64,000 nt of DNA, from NCBI GenBank assembly GCA_045599035.1, contig JAZRVI010000009.1:9215-73214 (forward strand), in the 5' to 3' direction. The notes under the pieces were generated by a model. That model worked only from the letters and a program-made list of their open reading frames with translations, was not told where the DNA came from and searched no databases. Positions 36,931-45,900 of this stretch are shown here, piece after piece. The DNA comes from CATZDY01 sp045599035 (GTDB lineage: Bacteria > Bacillota > Desulfotomaculia > Desulfotomaculales > Desulfocucumaceae). The translations under genes and the position numbers were made by a program. Position 1 is the stretch's first letter. Each line of letters begins with the position of its first letter.

Positions 36931-37839
36931 TTAGGGAGCACATTTGGAACAAACTGAACGGAATAAGGTGGTACTTAAATAACGATCCCCCCGATCCGGC
37001 AGCAAGGCCACGATAGTACCCTCCTGCATTTCCTGAGCCAGCTTGATGGCTCCAACCACCGAGGCTCCGCTGGACATTCCCACAAAAATTCCTTCTTCTG
37101 TGGCCAACCGCCTGGTAATTTCAAAGGCTTCATCATCTTCCACTGTCAAAATTCGATCCAGCTTATCCGGATGATAAACCGGAGGCACAATGGCTTCCTG
37201 CATATTTTTCAAGCCCTGAATTTTATGCCCAACTACTGGTTCCACTCCAACGATTTGAATGGCTGGATTCTGTTCCTTCAGGTATTGGCTGATTCCCATT
37301 AAGGTGCCGGTGGTTCCCATACCGGTAACAAAAGCATCCAACCGGCCTTCGGTTTGCCGATAAATTTCCGGCCCAGTAGTTTCATAGTGAGCCAGGGGGT
37401 TAAAAGGACTGCTGAACTGATCCGGCATATAATATTTGTCCGGTTCCGCTTCCACAATTCGATGAGCTTCCCGAATACTGCCGTCCGTCCCCTGATCCGC
37501 CGGGGTCAGAATAACCTCTGCCCCATAAGCCTGCAGGATTTTGCTTCTTTCGGAGCTTACACAGCCGGGAATAACCAGTTTAATTTTGTAGCCTTTGGCC
37601 GCACAAAGCATGGCCAGAGCAATTCCGGTATTGCCGGAGGTAGGTTCAATAATAATTTTGTCCCTGCTCAAAAGCCCGGCTTCTTCTGCTTTTTGAATTA
37701 AATACAAGGCGGTGCGATCCTTAACTGATCCTCCCGGATTGCAGCCTTCCAGCTTGGCCAGGATTTTTACCCTGGGATTGGGAGTTATTTTGGTTAATTC
37801 AATTAAAGGTGTATTGCCAATAGACTCCGCTAAATTCAT
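36931..37839 (-). CDS. cysK: Cysteine synthase A (O-acetylserine sulfhydrylase)
   Basis: 302 residues from the ATG at 37839 (GGAGGCG upstream); the longer reading to 37929 covers leader sequence with a hairpin. PLP lysine in NPGGSVKDRTALYL, the phosphate and substrate loop TSGNTGIALA, and GTGGTLMG-type region (GMGTTGTLMG). It makes cysteine from O-acetylserine and sulfide. The C-terminal SVCSKCAP tail has two cysteines. A leader hairpin at about 37904-37925 may influence expression. Confidence 0.92.
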   Translation of the reverse strand: MNLAESIGNTPLIELTKITPNPRVKILAKLEGCNPGGSVKDRTALYLIQKAEEAGLLSRDKIIIEPTSGNTGIALAMLCAAKGYKIKLVIPGCVSSERSKILQAYGAEVILTPADQGTDGSIREAHRIVEAEPDKYYMPDQFSSPFNPLAHYETTGPEIYRQTEGRLDAFVTGMGTTGTLMGISQYLKEQNPAIQIVGVEPVVGHKIQGLKNMQEAIVPPVYHPDKLDRILTVEDDEAFEITRRLATEEGIFVGMSSGASVVGAIKLAQEMQEGTIVALLPDRGDRYLSTTLFRSVCSKCAP

Positions 37840-37940
37840 AATTAGTTCGCCTCCATAGAGTTTTAAGGCTTCTGATTCTCTGTTATCTAAATTAATGATT
37901 CCCTGCTGACAAAGCAGCGGGGATTTCAAACAAGTATAAA

Positions 37941-38303
37941 TTAAGGTTTAATGTAAGCAAAGCCTTCCTGCTGCTTAAAAATTAATTCGGTAATTCCGGC
38001 TGGAACTATTTTAATAAAAGAAGGTAAAGCTGCTTCAGCAATTTTGTGAGCTTTTAGAGCATTGCGGCAGGATGCCAAAACCACTCCTTCATTGGCCAGA
38101 CCTTTGAGCTGTTCCCAAAAGCTTTTCAGATCCGGGTTAAATTCGGCCAGAAAAAAGTTGACCCCGGCGGCATTAACCAGAATTTCCGCTTCCCACTCGG
38201 CTTCCAGCTCCTGAGCATTATTTAAAAAATTGCGGGTATTATTTAAGGCTACTTTCCAGCGACCAGGATCACTGATATGAAAAATTACTTTCAATTTTTC
38301 CAT
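37941..38303 (-). CDS. DsrE family protein
   Basis: 120 residues of the COG1416/DsrE type: an N-terminal beta strand (KVIFHISDPGRWKVALNNTRNFLN), AEILVNAAGVNFF, and a cysteine in VLASCRNALKAH where sulfur-carrying DsrE proteins hold their reactive residue. The C-terminal VPAGITELIFKQQEGFAYIKP is typical. It may be a sulfur-relay or small-molecule binding protein. It lies between cysK and an aminotransferase on the same strand, which hints at sulfur amino acid metabolism. Confidence 0.8.
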   Translation of the reverse strand: MEKLKVIFHISDPGRWKVALNNTRNFLNNAQELEAEWEAEILVNAAGVNFFLAEFNPDLKSFWEQLKGLANEGVVLASCRNALKAHKIAEAALPSFIKIVPAGITELIFKQQEGFAYIKP

Positions 38304-38324
38304 GTTAAGACAATCTCCGTTCCC

Positions 38325-39173
38325 TTACAGGCTTTGAGCCAATTCAGTATAAGCATTCATTAATTTTTGGGTCAGACTGCCCGGCTCGCCCGAACCAATG
38401 ACATGATCATCAACCTTGACCACCGGAGTAATTTCCGCAATGGAACCGGTAACAAAAGCTTCATTAGCTTTAAACAAATCATCCAGGCTAAAAGGCTCAA
38501 TCCGAATTGGAATATTCAGCTTTTTGGCCAAGTCCAAAACCGTCAGGCGGGTAATTCCGGACAAAATGTGGTGATCCGCCGGATGGGTATATAGGTTTCC
38601 ATTTTTGATCATAAAGATATTGCTGGCTCCACATTCGGTTACGGTTCGATCTGGCAAATAGAAAACTACCTCTCCGGCTCCCTGTTTGTGTGCAGCATTT
38701 TTAGCCAAAACTGCCGCTTGCAGGGAAATAGATTTAATTTGGCACATTTGCCAGCGAAATTCCTGCCGGGAAACAATTTTAATGCCCTTTTGATACTTAT
38801 CCATGTTTTTGGCCGGAACCTCTTGAACGGTAATCATCAGACTGGGCTGCATTCCCGGTTCATAAATATGATTACGAGGGGCAATTCCCCGGGTAATCTG
38901 CAAATAAATCGAAGCTTCCTGAAGTTCACTTTGAACCAAAAGGTCTTGCATCAGTTGAGCAAGCTCCTGCCTGCTCCAGGGACACTCTATTTCGACCGCT
39001 TCCAGGCTGGCCAAAAGCCGCTGCAAATGATCTTCCAGCCCCATGAACTGACCATGATAAACCCGAATAACCTCATAGACACCATCCCCAAAAACATAAC
39101 CCCGATCATTAATCGAAATTTTAGCCTCGGAAAAATCTCCAATCCAGCCATTCAAATAGACCAATGCTCCCAA
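38325..39173 (-). CDS. dat: D-amino-acid transaminase (class IV PLP aminotransferase)
   Basis: 282 residues, full length. Fold-type IV motifs: INDRGYVFGDGVYEVIRVY, PLP lysine in CQIKSISLQAAVLAKNAA, and ECGASNIFMIKNG. The arrangement around the lysine resembles the D-alanine aminotransferase signature (DIKSLNLL) rather than that of IlvE or PabC. It interconverts D-alanine and D-glutamate for wall synthesis. 21 bases upstream of the DsrE gene, so probably in one unit. IlvE-like activity is the main alternative. Confidence 0.82.
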   Translation of the reverse strand: MGALVYLNGWIGDFSEAKISINDRGYVFGDGVYEVIRVYHGQFMGLEDHLQRLLASLEAVEIECPWSRQELAQLMQDLLVQSELQEASIYLQITRGIAPRNHIYEPGMQPSLMITVQEVPAKNMDKYQKGIKIVSRQEFRWQMCQIKSISLQAAVLAKNAAHKQGAGEVVFYLPDRTVTECGASNIFMIKNGNLYTHPADHHILSGITRLTVLDLAKKLNIPIRIEPFSLDDLFKANEAFVTGSIAEITPVVKVDDHVIGSGEPGSLTQKLMNAYTELAQSL

Positions 39174-39455
39174 TTATTCCACCTTCTTTTAATGGTTTTT
39201 ATTAACTTATGCTTTCATGCTGCTAAAAATTTTTTAGATTTCCATTTTTGCCAGATCCGGTGTTCCTCAGCCTACAGCTACTTTTATCTGAATTATATTG
39301 TAGCCTTACCTATCTAATTTGTCAATCAGCAGGCTGCAAATTATCCTTTGGAGCCAGGTTCAGAAAAATATTTAAAAGATTTTGCTTAAAAGGAAGGAAA
39401 TTTGCTTAAATAAGCTGAAAGTATTCCTAAATCTATTTTTGGGAGGTTTATATTT

Positions 39456-39812
39456 ATGGCAAAAATTTTGGTTGTTTCCTGTGAAAATGTTCGGGACAAA
39501 AGCTGCGTTGCCTGTCTGAAATGCTTCAAAGCGGTTGAACTGGGAGCCGGTGAATACGGCCAGCACGAAGAAGGTGCTCAAATCGTAGCTATTTCCGGCT
39601 GCGGCGGCTGCCCCGGCCTGGTTATGCCCAAAGTTGCTCTGGTTATGGATTGTGCAGACGGTCTGGGTCGGGAAATTGATACCATTCACCTGGGTACCTG
39701 CATGAAAGCAGCCTGCAACACCGGCGGCTGCCGTTTGGATCTGGAAAAAACTGCTGAAATGCTGCGGAACAAATACGGCGTAAAAGTTATTATTGGAACT
39801 CACAATTACTAA
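39456..39812 (+). CDS. CGGC domain protein
   Basis: 118 residues. The name-giving motif is ISGCGGCPG; further cysteines in SCVACLKCFKAVE, LGTCMKAACNTGGC suggest metal or iron-sulfur binding. PF08821-type proteins are common in anaerobes, function unknown. Strong GGGAGG ahead of the ATG. Monocistronic, ending in a strong terminator, and divergent from dat. Confidence 0.88.
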   Translation: MAKILVVSCENVRDKSCVACLKCFKAVELGAGEYGQHEEGAQIVAISGCGGCPGLVMPKVALVMDCADGLGREIDTIHLGTCMKAACNTGGCRLDLEKTAEMLRNKYGVKVIIGTHNY

Positions 39813-39827
39813 AAGCAGAATTTAAGG

Positions 39828-39863
39828 CAGGGAAGGTATCTCTATTGATGCCTTCCCTGTTTT
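39828..39863 (+). terminator. Terminator of the CGGC gene
   Basis: CAGGGAAGG/CCTTCCCTG stem with a 14-base loop, then TTTTAT. Confidence 0.8.
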
Positions 39864-39876
39864 ATAAACAAGGCAT

Positions 39877-39916
39877 AAAAAAGCTAAAACAGGCTCCAAC
39901 CTGTTTTAGCTTTTTT
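39877..39916. terminator. Bidirectional terminator
   Basis: A 17-bp stem (AAAAAAGCTAAAACAGG with its complement) and 6-base loop between convergent genes; it overlaps the last base of the M23 gene stop. Confidence 0.9.
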
Positions 39917-40551
39917 TATTCCTGTGTTTTCTTTCTTAAAAGCAGAGCAACAACGGCAGCTCCCACAACCAGGCCGATAACCAGACAAAGTACATTGCCG
40001 CTATAGGAATCCTGACTGAAAACCGCTCCAGTTTTGGTTTCCGAAGCAAAGGTAAAGCTCAGATCCGGATATTCATTTAACGGATTATAACGGGTTTCCT
40101 TATACCAGGCTTCAAAATGCAGGTGAGGTCCGGTGGAATTTCCGGTTTCGCCTACATAACCGATAATTTGTCCGGCTTTGACGGTTTCTCCCGGTTTAAC
40201 CAAAACCTTGCTCATTTGAGCGTATAAAGTGGCATAACCAGGGCGTTCAGTATTGTTAATTTTGCAGTAAATTCCATAGCTGTCAGCATCGGTATCGCTG
40301 TAATAATTTTTATCAACAGTTCCAGCATGAGCCGCCAAAACTGCGGTACCTTCAATTTGATTGCCGGCAATATCAACACTGGGATGCTCCTTGGTGTAAG
40401 CCGCACTAATATAAGTAAAACCTTTGGCCGGCCAAACATAGTAGCTGCCTTCACCGGCAACAATTCCTCCTTCCGGAGGAGCGGCCAAAGCTCCAGCCGT
40501 CGGCAGAACCAACAGTAAAACCAGCCATAAAATCATTTTACGCATAATCAT
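39916..40551 (-). CDS. Secreted M23-family peptidase with C-terminal membrane anchor
   Basis: 211 residues. Signal peptide (MRKMILWLVLLLVLPTAGAL), M23 (LytM/lysostaphin) domain with the zinc ligands HPSVDIAG and HLHFE, then a C-terminal membrane helix (about 187-205) and an RKK tail. There is no LPxTG motif, so it is held by the helix. Such enzymes cut peptide cross-links of peptidoglycan; during sporulation, related SpoIIQ/SpoIVFA-type proteins may be structural. All metal ligands are present. It is the last host gene before the CRISPR island. Confidence 0.85.
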   Translation of the reverse strand: MIMRKMILWLVLLLVLPTAGALAAPPEGGIVAGEGSYYVWPAKGFTYISAAYTKEHPSVDIAGNQIEGTAVLAAHAGTVDKNYYSDTDADSYGIYCKINNTERPGYATLYAQMSKVLVKPGETVKAGQIIGYVGETGNSTGPHLHFEAWYKETRYNPLNEYPDLSFTFASETKTGAVFSQDSYSGNVLCLVIGLVVGAAVVALLLRKKTQE

Positions 40552-40569
40552 TCTCCTTATTTTTCAAGC

Positions 40570-40592
40570 ACTCGCCAAAAGCCCAATACACA
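40570..40592 (+). repeat. Dispersed 23-bp repeat, copy 2
   Basis: Identical to 9925-9947 and followed likewise by a T-run and TTCG. It lies at the left border of the accessory island; it may be an end of a mobile element. The rest of 40552-40739 is AT-rich and shows no gene. Confidence 0.65.
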
Positions 40593-40739
40593 GTTTTTCG
40601 TAGACTTTTCGCAGTCGAAATTCCGCCTATTCTGACGAATCCTTTTATATAGCTGTATTATACAATCAATATTAGTTTGCGTCAAGTAAAATAAGTATTT
40701 TTAAACAGGGCAACAGCATTTGCAAAACACACTCAGAAT

Positions 40740-41105
40740 TATTGAGACCCCTACAGATTTACACTACTCTCAAACGACCACAACAGCGAGGTGGAAGGGG
40801 CTGGAGATTTAGACCCCTACAGATTTACACTACTCTCAAACTACGGATATATTCTAACCTTAACCAATGCCGATTTAGACCCCTACAGATTTACACTACT
40901 CTCAAACTAGGTGGACGGTCGAAGACTACATTAAATTGATTTAGACCCCTACAGATTTACACTACTCTCAAACATTCTCTACGAACTACCGGATCATTAG
41001 GTTGATTTAGACCCCTACAGATTTACACTACTCTCAAACCTGAATTGGTGGATACTGTCCAAACTCTCTGATTTAGACCCCTACAGATTTACACTACTCT
41101 CAAAC
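40740..41105 (-). CRISPR. Type II CRISPR array 1 (6 repeats, 5 spacers)
   Basis: Six 36-bp repeats start at 40740, 40806, 40872, 40938, 41004 and 41070, with 30-bp unique spacers. The plus-strand core is CCCCTACAGATTTACACTAC; read on the minus strand the repeat begins GTTTGAGAGTAGTG, which pairs with the tracrRNA at 47.1 kb, so crRNAs are made leftward. Repeats 2-6 carry a T (GATTTAGAC) where array 2 has G (GATTGAGAC); the leader-distal first repeat keeps the ancestral G. This fits addition of new units next to the leader on the right. Confidence 0.95.
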
Positions 41106-41112
41106 CTCAAAT

Positions 41113-41241
41113 CTCAAATCTATATTTGAGGATACGGCACTATGAACCGTTGAGAGTGTGCAAAAAGAGATCAAAATCAGAACTCGCATAAATCATTTTA
41201 CTACAGTTTATGCCGCAAGGCAAGTCAAAATTAAGATTCAT
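41113..41241 (-). promoter_or_regulatory. CRISPR leader 1
   Basis: 129 bases abutting array 1 (with a 7-base CTCAAAT duplication between) are the same as 42618-42746 beside array 2 except for four substitutions. Such conserved array-flanking DNA is the leader, which carries the integration and promoter signals. TTGACT on the minus strand is a possible -35 box in both copies. Confidence 0.85.
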
Positions 41242-41281
41242 GATATGCTGTTCAAGTATAATCAATATTTCTTTCAAAACT

Positions 41282-41317
41282 AGTTGAAACCCCTACAGAT
41301 TTACACTACTCTCAAAC
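41282..41317 (-). repeat. Single degenerate CRISPR repeat between leader 1 and the higBA remnant
   Basis: One repeat, altered at its left end (AGTTGAAACCCC), separated from leader 1 by 40 bases and from array 2 by 263 bases. It is most simply the leader-distal terminal repeat of array 2. Confidence 0.85.
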
Positions 41318-41485
41318 CTTAACTCCACTAAGCTCCTCAAGTTTCTTTTGACTTATGCCTTTTTCTTGCCTTGCCTTAATCAGTTCACCTATAAGAGCTA
41401 CTCTAAAGTTGCTTCCTGCTACCTCCTCTGGGGTTAAAAGAGTGTCCATATACTCTAAAGCATCTCTTCCAATAGCATTATTCAT
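41312..41485 (-). pseudogene. HigA-like XRE antitoxin, truncated by a CRISPR repeat
   Basis: An ATG at 41485 opens a frame of 57 residues: MNNAIGRDALEYMDTLLT, then IGELIKARQEKGISQKKLE and ELSGV. This is the N-terminal half of an XRE/HTH_3 antitoxin of HigA type; the reading ends two codons inside the CRISPR repeat (stop at 41312-41314), so the second half of the HTH domain is lost. It overlaps the toxin fragment by the ATGA-like overlap usual for toxin-antitoxin operons. Confidence 0.7.
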
Positions 41486-41579
41486 ACTGTACGCTCCTTT
41501 CTATCAAGTCTGCAAGCTCTCGCTTTGCTTTCCCTATTTCGCTTGCCGATCTAAGTTCCCATATTTCACCGTCAAAGAA
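41478..41579 (-). pseudogene. HigB-like toxin C-terminal fragment
   Basis: 33 codons ending in TAA at 41478: FFDGEIWELRS then ASEIGKAKRELADLIERS. In Gp49/HigB toxins the ELR strand and the final SEIEKAK helix are separated by about 30 residues that are missing here, so the fragment has lost both its start and an internal piece. It begins right at the first repeat of array 2. Confidence 0.6.
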
Positions 41580-41580
41580 T

Positions 41581-42617
41581 GATTGAGACCCCTACAGATT
41601 TACACTACTCTCAAACAAAATTGTGTAATTGGTGTGAGTTTAACGGGATTGAGACCCCTACAGATTTACACTACTCTCAAACTATCCCAGTCGCATTAAT
41701 CCTTTTACCATTGATTGAGACCCCTACAGATTTACACTACTCTCAAACAAGGCTTTATGTGTTAAAGAAGGAGGCTTGGATTGAGACCCCTACAGATTTA
41801 CACTACTCTCAAACGGCGAAATGTTTGTTCAGAAGACAAGGGAAGATTGAGACCCCTACAGATTTACACTACTCTCAAACGCCAACGCCTGGGAGATTTG
41901 CAAGCAACGATGATTGAGACCCCTACAGATTTACACTACTCTCAAACGTAACCCCCGGCTGGTAGTCGCTCATTGCCAGATTGAGACCCCTACAGATTTA
42001 CACTACTCTCAAACGAGGGGTTAAAGTATTTCCCGTTTGGGACGGTGATTGAGACCCCTACAGATTTACACTACTCTCAAACCCAGAGGTTGGCCATAAG
42101 AAGCCAAACCCTTCGATTGAGACCCCTACAGATTTACACTACTCTCAAACGCAAAAATATAATTATTGATGATTTCCAGGCGATTGAGACCCCTACAGAT
42201 TTACACTACTCTCAAACCTTCGCCGGAATGGACTAAGCACCAGTTAGGATTGAGACCCCTACAGATTTACACTACTCTCAAACCGGGTATCGTCTGGATG
42301 ATTGGGGCGGAATGATTGAGACCCCTACAGATTTACACTACTCTCAAACTGGGATGCCGGATTAACTACTTTAATTCTAGATTGTGACCCCTACAGATTT
42401 ACACTACTCTCAAACTCATAGTCTGCCAAGGCGTACCAAGATTTATGATTGAGACCCCTACAGATTTACACTACTCTCAAACAATAATTGGATTGGCGGA
42501 CGAGCTGACGCAAAGATTGAGACCCCTACAGATTTACACTACTCTCAAACTGGAAAGAAATTCAGTCCGAACCTTGTCCCAGATTGAGACCCCTACAGAT
42601 TTACACTACTCTCAAAC
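41581..42617 (-). CRISPR. Type II CRISPR array 2 (16 repeats, 15 spacers)
   Basis: Sixteen 36-bp repeats start at 41581, 41647, 41713, 41779, 41845, 41912, 41979, 42047, 42115, 42182, 42248, 42314, 42380, 42447, 42515 and 42582. Spacers are 30-32 bp and all different. The repeat at 42380 has GATTGTGAC instead of GATTGAGAC; the others are nearly invariant. Leader 2 lies at the right end, so the newest spacers are those near 42.5 kb. Confidence 0.96.
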
Positions 42618-42746
42618 CTCAAATCTATATCTGAAGATACGGCACTATGAACCGTTGAGAGTGTGCAAAAAGAGATCAAAATCAGAACTCGCATAAATCA
42701 TTTTACTACAGTTTATGCCGCAAGGCAAGTCAAAACCAAGATTCAT
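42618..42746 (-). promoter_or_regulatory. CRISPR leader 2
   Basis: Directly abuts the rightmost repeat of array 2; 125 of 129 bases match leader 1. Orientation is towards array 2. A GGCC-TTCT-GGCT hairpin with T5 on the plus strand (about 42784-42802) sits beyond it and may insulate it from plus-strand transcription. Confidence 0.85.
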
Positions 42747-42802
42747 AATGTACTTTTTGCTCAAGTACGGAAGTAAAACCAACCAGCCAGAAGGCCGTTT
42801 TT

Positions 42803-42837
42803 GATTGAGACCCTACAGATTTACACTACTCTCAAAC
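42803..42837 (-). repeat. Single CRISPR repeat upstream of leader 2
   Basis: A 35-base repeat copy with one C deleted, 56 bases upstream of leader 2 and without neighbours. It is either the terminal repeat of a lost third array or part of a small cas9-associated RNA. Confidence 0.85.
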
Positions 42838-42878
42838 GAATTTCCTCTCCACGAACAACCATAAAGCGGCTTATATCC

Positions 42879-42915
42879 CATGTGCAAGCACGTGGGTTCT
42901 ACGCCGCAAATTATA
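42879..42915 (-). promoter_or_regulatory. Possible promoter and 5' hairpin ahead of the single repeat
   Basis: On the minus strand TATAAT (42910-42915), extended as GGGTTATAAT, points to the solitary repeat at 42803-42837. Just downstream is a stem CCCACGTG/CATGTGGG-type hairpin (42874-42893 region). No good -35 box is visible. The hairpin also resembles ends of IS200/IS605 elements. Confidence 0.3.
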
Positions 42916-42968
42916 ACCCATTTTAAGATCCAGCTTGCACCGTTTGGAAATTATTACGGTTCTCCAAC

Positions 42969-45900
42969 TCATAACAGATCAAGCAGGTTCTCGCTGCGGG
43001 AAACGAAGAGACCAGCTGCAGACATATCGACAATACGCAGATCAGAGAATTCTTTCTTCCAGCCGGAAAGGTACATACTCCTTCTTGCCTTAAATGCACT
43101 ACTGCTCAATCCAATATCCGACAAATCAATACCATTCGGCTGGCGAGAAAAAATGAGATTGATTTTTGACAAAGCACGGCATTGTGCGTCAAGGTCAAGT
43201 CCGGCAAACACAGCACGCTGTTCCTTCAGAGCACGCACAGAAACACCGGGACGCTTTGAAAAAATCGAGTTTTCCAGCTTGTCGGAATAGAGATCATACA
43301 GCTTCAGATTTTCTTCTTTGGATACTCCATCGAATTTCGGAGAAATTATATAGTTCGGCATGGATTTCTTCTTTATGGATTCCTTCTTTTCCGCAATCCG
43401 TTCAATGCGTTTGATGTATCGTTCGGTATCATATCCACAGATAAACTGCGTCAGAGGCAGGAAACCAACTCTGCCGTCCTTTATAGAGCCGGATGACAGG
43501 CAGACAAGGAAACCATCCAGCGAAAGAAGCGTGTTCACTTTCAGGATTCGCATACCAAGCGGGAAAAATACATCACTTGCTTTTTTGCCGTTGGCTTCAA
43601 GGGTTGTCTGAATGTATTCCGCTGCAAAATTGTCGTCCTCAACAAAGCGTTCGCTGTACATAAGCTCAACCGGGAAAAACATAATCTCCTTTTTTTTCCT
43701 GCTGGTATATCCTGCAAGCACAAAAAATGTACTTGTAGAACCATTATATCCTCCGTATTTTGCAGGATCCATCCCTTTCTTAAGGGGGATCAGGTTCTTG
43801 CGTGCCTTGAGCGGGTTTTGGTCAAAGAACCCTCCGTTCTGCCCGCGGTGTCGGCAGAATTGATACTGTGTAATATGAATCGCATTCTTCGCCATCGTTT
43901 TTCTGACTTTGGCAAGATCCTCCGCACCGCTCCAGACAAGATTACCATAGGGCTTCTGCTGCCGATTGAAGATCTTTTTCACCGAGATGTTATATTCCTG
44001 ACTGGTATCAAACCAGCGTTTGGTAAAAATTTCATGATACACATTTCCAACCACGATATTCAGATAGGCATCCTTGGCATGGTGCAGATCGTTAACGGAG
44101 CGGCATTTCAGCATATCGAACTCCTGACGAAATTCCGATACCATGCCTGCTTTGACATAAACTATCTCTGTTTCAGGATAACGATCTTTCAATATCTGAG
44201 CTGCAGCCTTTGTGGATTGGCGGGTTTCCACCAGCTGACGGTTGATAAACTGGTGCAGTTCGTCATCATTAAAGCCTGTCTGACGAGTCAGACGGCGGAA
44301 TTTTTCTTCGGTAATAAGTTTGTTACTCTTAAGATATTCCCACATCCCGTGCATGGCAGACCTGATCTCTGGATCGATTGGGTAGCGGTCGCCCTTAAGA
44401 CCGTTGGCAGACGACAGAACAAGCACCTTGTTATTGAGAATACTGTCATCCTTAACCTTTGATTGAGGATAGATGTGGTCTATATCGTAAAGCTTTGTGC
44501 TGAGCTGCGTAAGGTCAATAGGCTGACCGGTATACATACATCTGCCCATCTGCATATAATAAAGGTACAGCCGGTCGCTCTGCAAACGGTTATCTGCAGA
44601 ATCGCCCATGTCTTCAAGTTCCCTGGCGAGCCTGCGGGCATCATCAGTCTTGATCTGCTTATACAACGCTTGAAGCTGTACACATCTTGAAAGGGTACGG
44701 GTGCCTTTCTGGTCGGGAGTTCCGCCTCTTGCCATCTCAATAAAAATCTTTTCGGGAGTGCCGTCCATGGCCTTAACAACCTCGGAGACAATATCAATTG
44801 CACGAATGATGGGACGCTTGACGGCATTAGAAATATACATATCATCAAGACGCTCTGCAAGAGTCTTTTGGTTTTCAGGCTTGGAATAATGTTCCACGGT
44901 GAAGGCTTCAATTTCATCACGGAAAGTATAGCGTTCCGAAAGAAGCTGCATGAGATTGTCATTGGTTTCCCAAAGAGCTTCGATAATAGTGAAAGTTTCA
45001 CCTGTTTCCTTGTTTGCACCGGTAATTTCGGTGAGCAGTCTTCTTGAAAGACGGCCAAACTCCTTAAGCTTGAGACGGAGAATATATTTTCTGTCATCTG
45101 GTGATAGAGACGGATATTCTCTCTCAAGCCAGTGTTCCATGCGTCTCTTATCTTCGGAATAAGCAGCGTGCTTAATGATAGTCTCAACATCGTCTTCAGA
45201 AAGAGTTCCGTTATCAAGCATTCTCTTGAAGCTCTGATATGACTTTAGACTTGCCTTAACAGTTGCATCAATTCCGGACAATTCATCACCAGGCTGCATA
45301 TCGCCACGAGCCTTTAGATATGTTTCAATACCTTTCAGGGTAAGCTTTTTCTTGCTGTCTACAAAAAGCTTATTGAAAATATCCTGTTTAGCTTCTACGG
45401 ATATACTATCCTGGTTGATTTTCAGATTGTTCAGCTCATTGAGAACCATAAAGCGGCTGTAAAGGAGAGAACAATACGGAAGAACATCTTCACCGGGAAG
45501 ATAAGTGCAGGTGTTGGTCATTCTGGCAATGAAATTTTCCTCACTCTTGTCGAGATCAACCATGTTCTTGAAATTCCAGGGGTATATTTTCCCGGACTTT
45601 CTTTCAATCCATGCGTGACTGGAAGCACGGTTGAGCGGTCCAACATAATAAGGTATGCGGAATTCAAAAACAGAGATGATTTTTTCAAGGTTGGATATTC
45701 CTTCTGCGTCCTTTACTGTCAGAAACGGCAGGTATTCCTGGGCATGACTCAAAATCTCATTCAGCTCATAATGATAAAGCTGCTGCGGGATAACACGATT
45801 GTCGCCGTCTTTCTGCTTGGGTAAAAAGGTATTCAGGGCAAGACGGTTCATCATGTCGTCATAGCGTTCCTTATCAGCGTCAGCAACTTCTATGTTTTTT

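Noticed and set aside
41579..42696. Plus-strand frames with repeated ETPTDLHYSQT-type peptides
   Set aside because: They are translations of the CRISPR repeats; the period equals repeat plus spacer and there are no ribosome binding sites.
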